In this document: piece by piece, positions 11,433-21,318 of the stretch | How positions within the stretch are numbered: the first letter of the stretch is position 1 | Layout of the letters: each line of letters starts with the position of its first letter | NCBI RefSeq assembly: GCF_028554725.1 | Contig: NC_071671.1 | Location: 4,562,501-4,626,500, forward strand | DNA length: 64,000 nt | From: Zeugodacus cucurbitae | Lineage: Eukaryota; Arthropoda; Insecta; Diptera; Tephritidae | Direction: 5' to 3' | Made by a program: the position numbers and the translations under genes | The notes under the pieces: generated by a model | Databases searched by the model: none | Told to the model about the DNA's origin: nothing | The model's input: the letters and a program-made list of their open reading frames with translations, nothing else

Positions 11433-12017
11433 GATATTGGTTGTCTCCATTCCGCCTTTTTGTCTTTTGAATTTCGCGATTATGTATAAAGCGCTACAGA
11501 GCTCGTATCAGGCAAGACACATCTTTGTCTCAAAGGTCTTGACATAACCTACAAAACGACGCTATTCATGATTAGTTTGGATATTACGTACAACAGTTAT
11601 AGACGTGTAAACATGGGGTTCACCAACGCCGAAACTCGCGCTATTTTAAAGTTTTACTTCGTTAAAGGCAAATCCGCTAGAGAAACATTCCGTGAGATTA
11701 ATGTTTTGGGGGATGGTGCTCTATCACTTCGAACTGTGGAGGAATGGTTTCGACCATTGAGAGCGGGTGAAAACGATACCATGGATAAGCCAGCAGGCGG
11801 AAGACCTGTGGCGACGAATACCGATAAAATCATATAAAGCATCGAGTTAGACCGGCATCTCATACCATCGCCGAGGAGATGGAAGTTAGTCACACCATTT
11901 TAAACCATCTGCAGAAGGCTGGATACACAAAAAAGCTTGATGTTTGGGTGCCGCACTGAAGCGAATGTTGCCTGGCGACGAAAAATGGACCACATACGAC
12001 AATATCAAGCGAAAAAA
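11433..12017 (+). mobile_element. mariner family A, copy A1 (3'-truncated)
   Basis: The 5' terminal repeat is degraded but recognisable: the CCGCCTTTTTGTCTTTTGAA block near 11451-11470 matches the ends of the copies at 27.0, 32.8 and 50.5 kb. Downstream come a leader and the N-terminal part of a transposase, from an ATG at 11613. After a frameshift near 11835 the DNA still encodes ILNHLQKAGYTKKLDVWVP. An internal deletion of about 75 bp then joins this to the first catalytic block (GDEKWTTYDNIK, near 11980). Homology ends at about 12017, so the second and third catalytic motifs and the 3' TIR are gone. It is the only family-A copy on the plus strand. Confidence 0.85.
11613..11837 (+). pseudogene. 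mariner transposase N-terminal HTH remnant (A1)
   Basis: The 75-codon open segment begins MGFTNAETRAILKFYFVKGK, then SARETFREI and LSLRTVEEWFRPLRAGENDT, then KPAGGRPVATNT. This is the paired helix-turn-helix DNA-binding region found at the N-terminus of mariner transposases. The start ATG at 11613 aligns with the one in the minus-strand copy A3 (at 26884). It ends at a TAA that sister copies lack, so it is a broken gene and not a domesticated DNA-binding protein. Confidence 0.8.
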
Positions 12018-14817
12018 TTTTCCAGCAACTAAACGATGCTAGAACTGGAAAGAACTTTAATTTTGCTCTAGATGGATAACTATAAGATCCACGTATTGTA
12101 AAAGTACGTAACATTATCTTCATATCTGACAAAATATTCTGTTTTCAATGTTTTGAAGGCTTATGCTTAAATAGTGATGTGGCTGCATCCAAGATATGCA
12201 TGTTCCAACACCAGATGAGAGAATTCGTACGTTAAACTCCTAACCATACTTTGCGATCTTGTTTAATATCAAACACCTCATTGAGACTTGGCATATAAAA
12301 GGAGATTTGAAAACTGCAGGATTTGAAGGATGTTAAGACATTAAAATAGGTTTTAAAGAATGTGAGCTTGTTTTAAGCAAGTTTGTTAAATGTTACCTAA
12401 ACTTGATGACAGATCCACATTTTACATAGCTACTGAACAAAGAAGTTCGTTTTCGAACTCGAAGAAAATCCAAGGGGTAACCAGTGATGAAAGTAGAAAT
12501 AATAATACTGCTCTGAAAATCAGTATTACGAAGCAAAAACCTATAAAAAGCCACCACCTATCATTTACTCTAATTTTTTTCCAAACCAATCAACGCCACA
12601 CTACATCAATACATAGCTAATTTAACCGTATTTGCTCACCATTTAGTGTCAAACAAATACTTTTAATTAAATATTTTTTGTCCTCCATTGTTTTCAGAAG
12701 AACACACACTGCCATTGTTTTCAGAAGAAAAAAGCTGTGCTAAAAAAGCGGTACAAATGGAAATCACTGCTAAAAACAATTTTCGAACAAACACAATTGT
12801 AGTGTATTGCATGTGAGCGCGTGTGTTTGCCGAGCTAAAAAACAAACAAATTTGTATTGAACTCAAAAACACTGCGCTGTCAACATTGACAGTTGACTGG
12901 AAAATATTTACATGGACTTGCGGTTTAGGTTGCATTTCTGTGTCACCCGAACTGCCACGGCGCTCATTCATTTGCGTTGCCGCCGCTCAACCGCTACCCC
13001 GCCGTCCCGACTGATTGAATGCAGAGTGATTGGCGGCTGAACAAATGAATGGGCGGTTCGAGTGCACTATGTAGGATAAATATTGTAGCAACAATAACAA
13101 CAAAAACAAACATATGAGAAACAGCAACAACAATAAGCACACAAAGACACAACGAAAATGTGTAACGATTGATTTTTCTACTCTACTCTACTCTGCGTAC
13201 ACCTAAGAGCTTGTAGCGGGGCTTAATGAGCGAGGACGCTTTGTATGCCACCGCCGAGAAACTCAAATGTATTGCAAATATATCGTGCCGCAATGGACAT
13301 GACAAACACGCGCGGCGTACAGGATGTGGTGGGTGATGTAAATGGAAGCGCTTGTCACATATGTGACCTTAGCCATTAGCCTCTGTCTGTTTGTATGTCA
13401 GCCTGTCTGTCTGTGTGTTTTTGTTCGCCTGCGTGCTTTCCCAGCTGTGTTGCGTTGTTTGCTCCTCGCATTGGCCGTTTGGCTGTCTACAAAGAGTTCA
13501 GTTAGCATGTGTAAAACAAAATCTCTGCAAATAACAAAAACAACAATGACAGCAGCAATATAGCGACAATGTAATTTTCATTTAAACAAAAACACAAAAC
13601 ATTGTTTGAAGAAATTAACCAAACAGAAAAAGTTTTGTAGCTTGCTGTTGCACTACTCGCATAACATGTGTGGCATACAACATTGCATGCGGCATATTTG
13701 AGGTCCTATATATCCAATATATGCTCGTATGTGTTGTTTGGCCTGTGGTATGCTACATTTTTGTGGTAATGGCAGCGCATGTGGGTGATTGTACTTTACT
13801 TCAATTTAAGTAGTGTAATACAGCAAATGAAATATAAAAAATTTGACCAAGTAACGGTACAATGAAAAAGTGAGAACTTCGAAAATTAATTTAGAAGACC
13901 GGAAATGTTTGGTTCAGAGCTATTTATCTGCACAACTGGGTTTGAAATCGGTATCTGTACAAAAGCAGTCAACAGTATAAGGTTTAAAACCACCTTGGAG
14001 TGGCTTTAATACGTTCAAAATCTTTTTTTCTTGTTCGGAGCCTGACGTGCTCTGTTACGCCAATATCATTACTTGACCTAAGAGATAAGCTAAGAATAAA
14101 TATTAGGTTCAAAGCCCTTACGTAATCTTAATTAATACTAATTTTTGACGTTATTCGAAGAATGTAAGAACTAAACATTTTCAATTAATATTAGCCATGA
14201 CAAAACTAGCAGTCTATTAAATATCGAACTTCATTCCAAAATTTTCTGTGTTTATTACATATTACCTATACTTGGAACAAGAGTTAGAGCAGTCAACTAT
14301 CTGAGTCCCCAGACAATTCTGTCGTTATCACATTTTTACACATGAATACAGATTAAAGCTTTTATTTGCTGATATTACTTTCAATAAAAATTACTTCAAC
14401 AAGCAATGGCATGAATAGCAACGAAAAGAAACAGGCCAACTGGAAGATCTAACAAAAGGTTCATAAAACGAGCGGTTTCGACTGGGTCGGACCGAAGGGA
14501 GTCTGGTGAACAAAAATTTAGTATTCAAGTATAGTCTGTAGAGTTGTTTAGAGCTTAAATGAGCTAAATAAACTGTTTATGCCGACAAATAATTATTATT
14601 TGAAATCGAAATCTAAAAAGTTTTTTTTTAGTCTGGAGATTATATCTAATTATATCTTTCAATAATAATGCTTTTCCCAAAGCTTAGAAAGAATTGATTT
14701 GGCCCAATACCTAGTCGAGTGTTTTATTGATCGACTATTGTCAAGAATCTGTGAAATCATTATAGAATTTGAGGAAATGTATTGCCATCGGTTGACAATT
14801 CAATACAAGATATGTTA
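12018..14817. other. Non-coding stretch
   Basis: No supportable gene. The block CCATTGTTTTCAGAAGAA occurs twice, at 12684-12701 and 12712-12729. There is a (CTACT)n run at about 13178-13195, plus CAA runs near 13085-13130. The 13800-14817 part is AT-rich island sequence leading into the Helitron. Confidence 0.6.
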
Positions 14818-15508
14818 TCTATACCACTATATTATAAAGAGGAAATATTTGTTTGTATGTTTGTAATGAATAAACTCAAAAACTACTGTGCCGATTTCAA
14901 AAATTCTTTCACCATTGGAAAGCTACATTCACCCCGAGTAACATAGGCTATATTTATTGCTAGAATCTCAACTTTCTGGAAATAGTTCCCTAGTGAGGTT
15001 ATCAAAAAGACTCCGTGATGGAGAATCTTAATCTGAAACTGAAAATCGTCTTGCAAGTCATTCTCTTCGCATCGCAATCGCGTGCTAGAGAGTCGAGTAA
15101 CAAGCGCTCGCAACTGCTTGCTGAACAAAATTTCAAAACCTCCCAAGTACGCGCTTGAGGGTCGAGTATAGAGCGTGTGCAGCGGCTTGAAGAACAAAAT
15201 ATTATAAATATACAAGTTCGCACTAGGGAATCGAACTCTGAGCGTTCCCAACGCCTTCATAATCAGAGAGAAGCGCAACGGACATCAAAGACTAGAGGTC
15301 GTAATCAAGTTTTAGCTCATTGCAAATAAAATATAATTTAATGTTCGAATTTTTCTCGATTTACTTTTTAAAATGAACCCACGCAAGAAACGGGAAAGTA
15401 CATACATACATACATACATGTGTATGGGAGAGTGTGTATAAATGTGTAAAAACTTGTAACTTTTGAAATGTTTGTTTAAGCCCGTGCGAAGCCGGAATGG
15501 TCTGTTAG
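14818..15508 (+). mobile_element. Non-autonomous Helitron, copy 1
   Basis: This 691-bp element is about 90% identical by eye to the copy at 37776-38459. It starts with TC after an A, continues with the ATTATAAAGAGGAAAT block, and ends with GCGAAGCCGGAATGGTCTG followed by TTAG and then T. The TTAG is a one-base decay of CTAG, seen intact in copy 2. TC...CTRR ends inserted between A and T, with no target duplication, are the Helitron signature. Inside, the plus strand encodes several degenerate repeats of the form (R/E)xxSxxRxQxLxxQ, such as NSERSQRLHNQREAQRTSKT. From memory these resemble the basic repeats ahead of the Rep/helicase domains in some Helitron proteins. No Rep or helicase domain remains. 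A (CATA)n run lies at 15400-15419. Confidence 0.75.
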
Positions 15509-17934
15509 TATAATATAACCTCAAAATATTTCACCATTAAAAAATTTAAGCTCTTCCTTATTGGTTTAATTTTAGTCTCTGTTGACTATTTCGAAAATTT
15601 TCAAATCAAAATTTCATAATTTGATTTTTAGTAGGACATTTTTTGTTGTAAATAAATAATTTCTACAAAAATCATTTATGCGTTAAAAATTTTAGCGCTT
15701 TTTAAATCTGCTAATATTTTATTAAATTCTTGCTATTAAATAATTAAACTAAATAAGTTTTACACTTAACCGTTACACTTATCCGACTGAAATATTCACA
15801 AATATCAGCTTTTTTAAAATGCACTAAATTTATTTCTATAAATTGTGAATTAATTGGCTTTTTATATATGAATGAATATATACATTTAAAGAGAAAAAAA
15901 CTAAATATGGAATTAGTTTGCAGTAACAGATGCGCTTTTAATTCAGCAGGCAGTGCATAGTAGTTAAATGGAAAATATTTAGTTGAAGTTAAAAATAACC
16001 AAAAATCATGCAAAATCAAATTGATTTATAATAAATGGCGACAACAAGCGCAAAAGGCAATTTCACATTTCAATACCACAAAATACACACACGCACACGG
16101 ATAGCATACAACTGCAGAGTGAATGAACAATGAAAAAATAAATTAAATGAATTTGAGTGAAGTGTGGCAGTCTTTGGCGCCAGTTGCACGTATGTCCGTC
16201 TGTCCTTTAGTGAACGTGTCATAATCGTTTCGAAATAAATTTAAATCAAATATTTTGCCTTTTGTTATTGAAAAATATATATGTTTATATGAGAGTGAGT
16301 AAATGTGAGGTGATAGTGGAGTAGTGAAGAGGATGAGGATGAGCAGCGCCAACACAGATTGCAAGCAAGCAATGCAGCGCAGTCTGTGTGCGTGCCACTT
16401 GCTTAATTTATTTTTAACACAAATAAAAATGTTAAAACCAAATACAATAAATATAAATATAAATTGAGATTGAAATCAATAGTAATAAAAAGCACGAGCC
16501 AAAGCGGAGTAAACGCTCCAAAAAACAAAAAAAAAAACGATGTCACACACACTCAGACAGACACGTAGTATTGATTGCCGCTGGAAAGTAAAATCGAAAG
16601 CATTTTTTGATTTTTTTTTTTTTTTTGATTTTCCAAGCCAAACAATGTTACTCATATTATTTGCATACCACTCACATATAAATATATTGTTTTTATTGTT
16701 GTTGCATACTTCATTAATTGAATTTCAACACACACAGCTGGAAAAGTGTCATCTCACCTGCACTCAATTGTGAACTTTATTAATTTATCGGCATGTAAGC
16801 TCGTAATTTTCGTTCGAAATCAATTTTCTCGCGCGCTTGCGGCGCTTTGTGGCGCTTTGTGGCGCGTTGACGCCGCTGCAGCCGTTGATGGCGTCTCAAT
16901 TGAAATGATTTCCTGCTGCTTCTTGTTTGCATAACTGATCATGAGTTGTCGCTGCGTTGTTGTTGTACTAGTAAAAATATTGTTGCTGTTGGTGTTGTTT
17001 CGCCGTCACTTACCGCGCTGCTAAATAAATAAAATTTGTAATATTTGGAGCGCTCAACTCGTCTGAACCGAACACAGCGGCGCACAGGTGCACACAAAAA
17101 CAATAACAACAGATATACACACACATGTAGCCTACCGCGTGGCGCTACAGCCTCTCACACGCATTTAATGAATGTGCATTAGCGTAACGCCCGCTCTTCG
17201 GGTGGTCATGTCCACCCGTTCGGGGTCAATGTGACGCTGTCACTGGCATTCCACTGCGACACCGCTCCAGCGTTACCCCGCTGTTACTGTTATTCTTGTT
17301 TTCATTCAATTCGATGTTTTCATTCTCTTGTGCACGATGTGTTGTCGTTTTTAATTGATGGCACCTTTTGTTTGTGGCAGCAACACGTGCTTAAATATCC
17401 ATATATTAAACAAATTTGTTTGTATGTGTGGCAATGAGCTTGTGCGCTCACTTAAATCAAACATTGACTTGTCTCGCATTTTATGCGTATTTTTGTATAA
17501 TTTTCCTTATTTCTTCGTACTTTAAATTGAATATTCTAATTTAATGGGGCGCCGCGCGGACATGAACCTGAGGTGCACGCTTAAGTGACAGTTTTATTGA
17601 AGTGTGAAAACAGGTGGTGCCACTATGCGCGCCCGACATAAAATATGTTCAGATCTAGGCTTTTATGTATGTAAATGAAGGAAATCACGAACTAATTTCA
17701 ATAAAGTGGTTGTAAAACTTGATTTTGTTAGCTATGCTTATAAAAAGTAGTTATGAATTAATATGGAGGCCTACAAGTAAAATATGGCTTGATCAGAGGT
17801 CGATAAAGGGAAAGTCAGAAGTTGGAAAGAACTTTCACTCGAATTTAGATACGAATTCTTTTCAGCTGTAAACTGGTTCACGAGAATTTGAAATAACTGC
17901 GATTGCAGATATAAAATACACATCACTCAAAAAT
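15509..17934. other. Non-coding stretch
   Basis: No supportable gene. There is a run of 16 T at about 16611-16626. A hairpin with 7-bp arms (CGGGTGG/CCACCCG) lies at 17199-17218. CA and CAA repeats occur near 16084 and 17098. From about 17690 the texture becomes island-like, leading into mariner scraps. Confidence 0.6.
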
Positions 17935-18085
17935 CCCAGAACTGGTCAGTTTTAACCAATAGGAAAGGAATTGCGTTCCATCAAAACAAAAGTCCTTAGC
18001 GACTGACCAGAAGCTCCGGAATATTGTTTGGGTCCATCATCAGCCACCTTATAGTTCGGATCTGCCAACTAGTATTTACTACGGC
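17935..18085 (+). mobile_element. Ancient mariner transposase scrap
   Basis: Across frameshifts the plus strand gives PEL, then NRKGIAFHQNK, DQKLRNIV, and then QPPYSSDLPTSIYY. This is the order seen around the second and third catalytic aspartates of mariner transposases (xFHQDN...PPYSPDLAPSDY). In both places the Asp is replaced: HQNK for HQDN, and PTSI for APSD. It is more diverged than the family-A copies and is probably a separate, older insertion. Its ends cannot be seen. The call rests on motif order alone. Confidence 0.55.
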
Positions 18086-18449
18086 GCTCACAGTAGTCAT
18101 CCAACTAAGGAGTGTAATTAGCTTGTAAAAATTACATTATTTCATAGCTGAAATTGGGCTTTTAGGCATTTACCTAGTATAGCTTCTTTAAAAAGTTTTT
18201 AACTGAAAAACCATATGCTACCATATTTATTTCCAACCGAATGGATGACAATTCAATAAAAAATACTGAAATGTGTCTAAAATTTAATAAATTTATATAG
18301 ACATGCAGCCATTCATATGCATTAGGTAGATCGTAAAATTATTGTTATTGTATTTCCTCAATTCTAATTATTTTCCAAATCTCGTCTTAAATAACAATAT
18401 TGATGTCTAAGTGTTCTCTACTCAAACAATTTTGAAATTATTAATAGAC
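18086..18449. other. AT-rich non-coding spacer
   Basis: Sequence between two mariner remnants. Nothing recognisable. Confidence 0.5.
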
Positions 18450-18532
18450 TATACATTTTGTTAAATAAGTACCCAGAAATTCTCATTTTAAATTTTCCCG
18501 CTAAGAATATTTCAAAAATTGTTTTTCCCAGG

Positions 18533-18563
18533 TTGGCAGAACTGTCAGCCACTATTCTGCCAA
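18533..18563. repeat. 9-bp inverted repeat in the mariner B leader
   Basis: TTGGCAGAA (18533-18541) and TTCTGCCAA (18555-18563) are exact reverse complements with a 13-bp loop, between the 5' TIR and the transposase start. Inner inverted repeats in transposon leaders can bind transposase or fold in RNA; the role here is unknown. Confidence 0.8.
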
Positions 18564-18643
18564 TTTTTATTGATATGTGTCATTTAGGTTGTTTACGGCG
18601 TCATTAGGAACAAGTCAACCTTTTGTGTGCGTTGCGATTTTTA

Positions 18644-19473
18644 CTATGGATAAAAATATTATGTTTCTAACGAAATTTCTTGTGCCTAAACGTTCAAGGG
18701 GCGAGAAGAAGTGAACGATTTGCCACGTTCAGGACGGCCTTCGGCCTCTTCAAGAAAACGTCGACAAAATAAAGAAAATAGTGCTCGAAAATCGTCATTA
18801 TACTTTGCGAGAGATAGCCCAAATAATGGACAAGCCTCATGAGACCGCTCGTCATATTTTGGTTGATGTTTTGGGTATGCGGAAAGTCGCTGCGCGATTG
18901 GTGCCAAAACATCTATCATAACTGGTGACGAGACATGGGTTTTCGAGTACGACATGCAAATAAGTCAATAATCTTTGGAATGGCGCGACAAAAATGAGCC
19001 GAAACCGAAAAAAACAGCGCCAAATCAAATCGAAAATCAAGGTGATGCTGGCCCATTCCTTTGATATTCGTGGTTTTGTTCATTCGGAATTCTTACCGGA
19101 GGACAAAACCGTCAATAAAGAATATGATCTTGGCGTTATGAAGCGTTAGAGAGATAATGTTCGTCGCAAAAGACCAGATTTGTGTCGGAACAGCAGTTGG
19201 ATTTTGCACCACGATAATGCACCAGCGCACAAAGCGATAATTGTGAACGAGTTTTTGAACAACTGTTTCCAAAACTCAAATTACCACTTTGTGGAACCGG
19301 TTTTGAGAGCATTGAAGACATCAAAACTACTTTGCAACGAGAACTGATGGCCATCCCAGGATACACATAGCTTTAAAAAGTGTTTCGATGAATGGATTGT
19401 TCGTTGGAAGAAGTGTATTGCCTCAGAAGGGGTCTATTTTAAAGGGGATTTAATTAATTTAGAAGATTGATCA
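18644..19473 (+). pseudogene. mariner B transposase pseudogene
   Basis: Reading begins at the ATG at 18644 but soon reaches a deletion and a TGA. Conserved blocks in order are KIKKIVLENRHYTLREIAQI (helix-turn-helix), TGDETWVFEYDMQ, HHDNAPAHK, LKLPLCGTGFESIEDI and the C-terminal WIVRWKKCIASEGVYFKGD, ending at the TTAATTAATT region near 19450. Two of three catalytic aspartates are still visible; the third is lost with the deletion near 19260. A TAA follows DMQIS where relatives have a glutamine. This family differs from family A, which has GDEKWITYD in place of GDETWVFEYD. Confidence 0.85.
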
Positions 19474-19507
19474 GTTGATTCGGGGTACTTATTTGACAGA
19501 ATGTGTA

Positions 19508-20782
19508 TCTGTCATGTATGTATAGATTAAAGCAGTATCTATTGGAGGTGTAGAGCTTTCATTGTTAAGAACAACCCTAATATATATACATTATATATAA
19601 AACTTACAAATATTAATACACAATATTACTATGTAAATATCGACAGCCATTTGTTGCTGCAAACTTTAATCGTCCATCCATTTTCAACACTAAACTCGTT
19701 TAAAATGCCAACCGAGTCACAAAAGCCGGCACACTTTTATATAGTTTAATTGAATTTAAAATTTTGCACAAAGCGGCAACATTTTGTGTGCCTAAACTTC
19801 AATGCCACTAAGTACACAATTATATTAAATATATATATATACTCACAAATATGGAAAGCGCATATGAAAACCATTTTTGAGGTTATATATGTGTGAAGAT
19901 ATGACGGATAAATAAAAAATGTTTGATGGTGTTGGTAAATATGTGATATTTCTACTCTGTGGCAGACAAAATTGCATAAAATGTATGAAAGCATGTGTGT
20001 GTTGGTAGAAGCCGAGAGTATTTTATGAAAATATACGACTATATAGATATCTTTAAACATATATACAGCATATACCATATATTAAGCTGCAGCTTGCAAC
20101 TTATTTTTCAAATTGCGACTAATGTCGTACGTGACATTTATGCGCAGTATTCGACGTCTGTATAAATAATTTTAGCAATGGACACACTTATACTCATATA
20201 TGCCGAGTAAGCGATTTCGCAGCGTAAAACTTCCATAAAGTTGGTTGGTAAGGGCGAAAGCGCCTGAATGTATGCCAGCAGTGACGGATGTTCGTACAAT
20301 GGTTACATATGTAGCGCAAGACACGCACGTACGAACCTACAGACACATTTGTAATATGTTTAGTATATTTTTAAAGATTTGAAATGAAATTTTTTGTAAG
20401 AAAAACATACACACATGCACTAAACTGTAGTTGTGCCACCAAGTTGCTCAAAGCAACACAGCAATGCAGACATTAGTCCTCAACTTGTTAGTCGGATATA
20501 TTCTTATGGGTTAGTATTATGTACGTGAAAAGACCATGCACCTATATAGTATATATATTTAGCTGAAGATATATATTCAACAAAATATTTATGACTGTTC
20601 GGCAACTGTGTCTGAGCCATTTTGAAAATCATACATGTGACACTGACTCCTTTTTATGGCAGCACGCAGCAAAGGACCCGGTAAGAAATTTATGCAAGGA
20701 TGACTGAATATCTTGAATTGATATTCAAGCAATAATAAGCAAGCTTTTAAATATTTTTGTCTTAGAGATGTATGTGGGCGTT
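19508..20782. other. Non-coding stretch
   Basis: AT-rich, with TATATA tracts near 19580-19600 and 19830-19842, and CA-rich tracts. A small inverted repeat, CTTGAAT/ATTCAAG with a 4-bp loop, lies near 20710-20730. No gene is supportable. Confidence 0.55.
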
Positions 20783-21318
20783 CCCCATCGGAGCTCCCAT
20801 AGCTTCTGACGAGTCATCAATGAGGTGTGTGAACTGGCGTTCTTCTGGTGGAAAACTACACCCTTCCTGTTGGCCAATTCTGGACGCTTCTGGTCGATCA
20901 CCTGATTCAAGCGTTCCAGTTGTTCGCAGTAAATGATAGAATTAAGCGTGTGGCCATTTGGGAGCAGCTCATAGTGGATGATTCCCTTCCAATCCCACCA
21001 AACACACAGCAAAACCTTCCTGACCTTCAATCTCGACTTGGCTACTGTTGGGATTCACCGGCCGTGGACCACGACCGTTTTCGCTTGATATTGTCGTATG
21101 TCGCCAGTCACCATCCGCTTCAAAAATGCGTCGAGTTCGTTCCGTTTCAGCAGCATATCGCAGGCGTTGATTTGGTCGAGAAGGCTTTTTTTTTTCCTCA
21201 AATCATGGCCCCCAAACATAAAACTGTTTTGTGTATCCAGCTTTCAGCAGATGGTTAAAAATGGTTTGGTGACCAACTCTCATCTCCTAGGCGATGTCAT
21301 GAGATGCCACCTGCTTTT
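20783..21318 (-). mobile_element. mariner family A, copy A2 (both ends lost)
   Basis: This is a minus-strand internal fragment of the family-A transposase. It runs from the region after the helix-turn-helix (TIFNHLLKAGYTKQ) through RMVTGD, then VLLCVWWDWKGIIHYELLPN, then IYCEQLERLNQVIDQKRPEL, NRKGVVFHQKN and TRQKLWELRW, where homology stops. A small deletion just after GD removes the EKWIT of the first catalytic block and shifts the frame. At the second catalytic site the aspartate is a lysine (HQKN for HQDN). Neither TIR is present. The best-preserved open part is 20725-21030, whose last codons run past the transposon into flanking DNA. Confidence 0.85.
20785..21030 (-). pseudogene. mariner A2 transposase middle segment
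   Basis: This open segment of roughly 80 codons corresponds to the catalytic core between the first and second aspartates. It includes CVWWDWKGIIHYELLPNG, EQLERLNQVIDQKRPELANR and the degraded second active-site motif FHQKNASSHTSLMTRQKL. Asp to Lys at the second catalytic position rules out activity. The Met at 21030 is internal to the family protein and not a true start. Confidence 0.8.

Larger units (their letters stand above)
18450..19507 (+). mobile_element. mariner family B, TA-to-TA copy with internal deletions
   Basis: Terminal inverted repeats of 23 bp (18452-18474 and 19483-19505) differ at three positions and are flanked by TA on both sides (18450-18451, 19506-19507), which is exactly a mariner insertion. 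The element is about 1.05 kb, against roughly 1.3 kb for an intact mariner. The plus strand carries transposase pieces: MDKN near 18645, MDKPHETARHILVDVLGMRK (helix-turn-helix), TGDETWVFEYDMQ (first Asp), HHDNAPAHKAIIVNEFL (second Asp), then LFPKLKLPLCGTGFESIEDI. The roughly 25 codons that should hold the PDxAPxD motif with the third Asp are deleted. Several stops and frameshifts are present. It can be neither autonomous nor active, but its ends look mobilisable in principle. Confidence 0.9.

Noticed and set aside
11613..11837. Domesticated mariner DNA-binding protein
   Set aside because: The frame ends at a stop created within conserved transposase sequence, with the rest of the gene decaying downstream, as expected for a dead copy.
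14883..15278. 131-codon minus-strand frame, repeated at 37969-38235
   Set aside because: It recurs only because it is the antisense of the Helitron's plus-strand coding remnant. The plus-strand reading has the meaningful repeats.
18686..18955. 89-codon minus-strand frame in mariner B
   Set aside because: It is antisense to the transposase remnant, which is on the plus strand.
20848..21258. 136-codon plus-strand frame
   Set aside because: It is the antisense shadow of mariner copy A2. Comparable shadows occur at 32045-32419 and 49771-50178.
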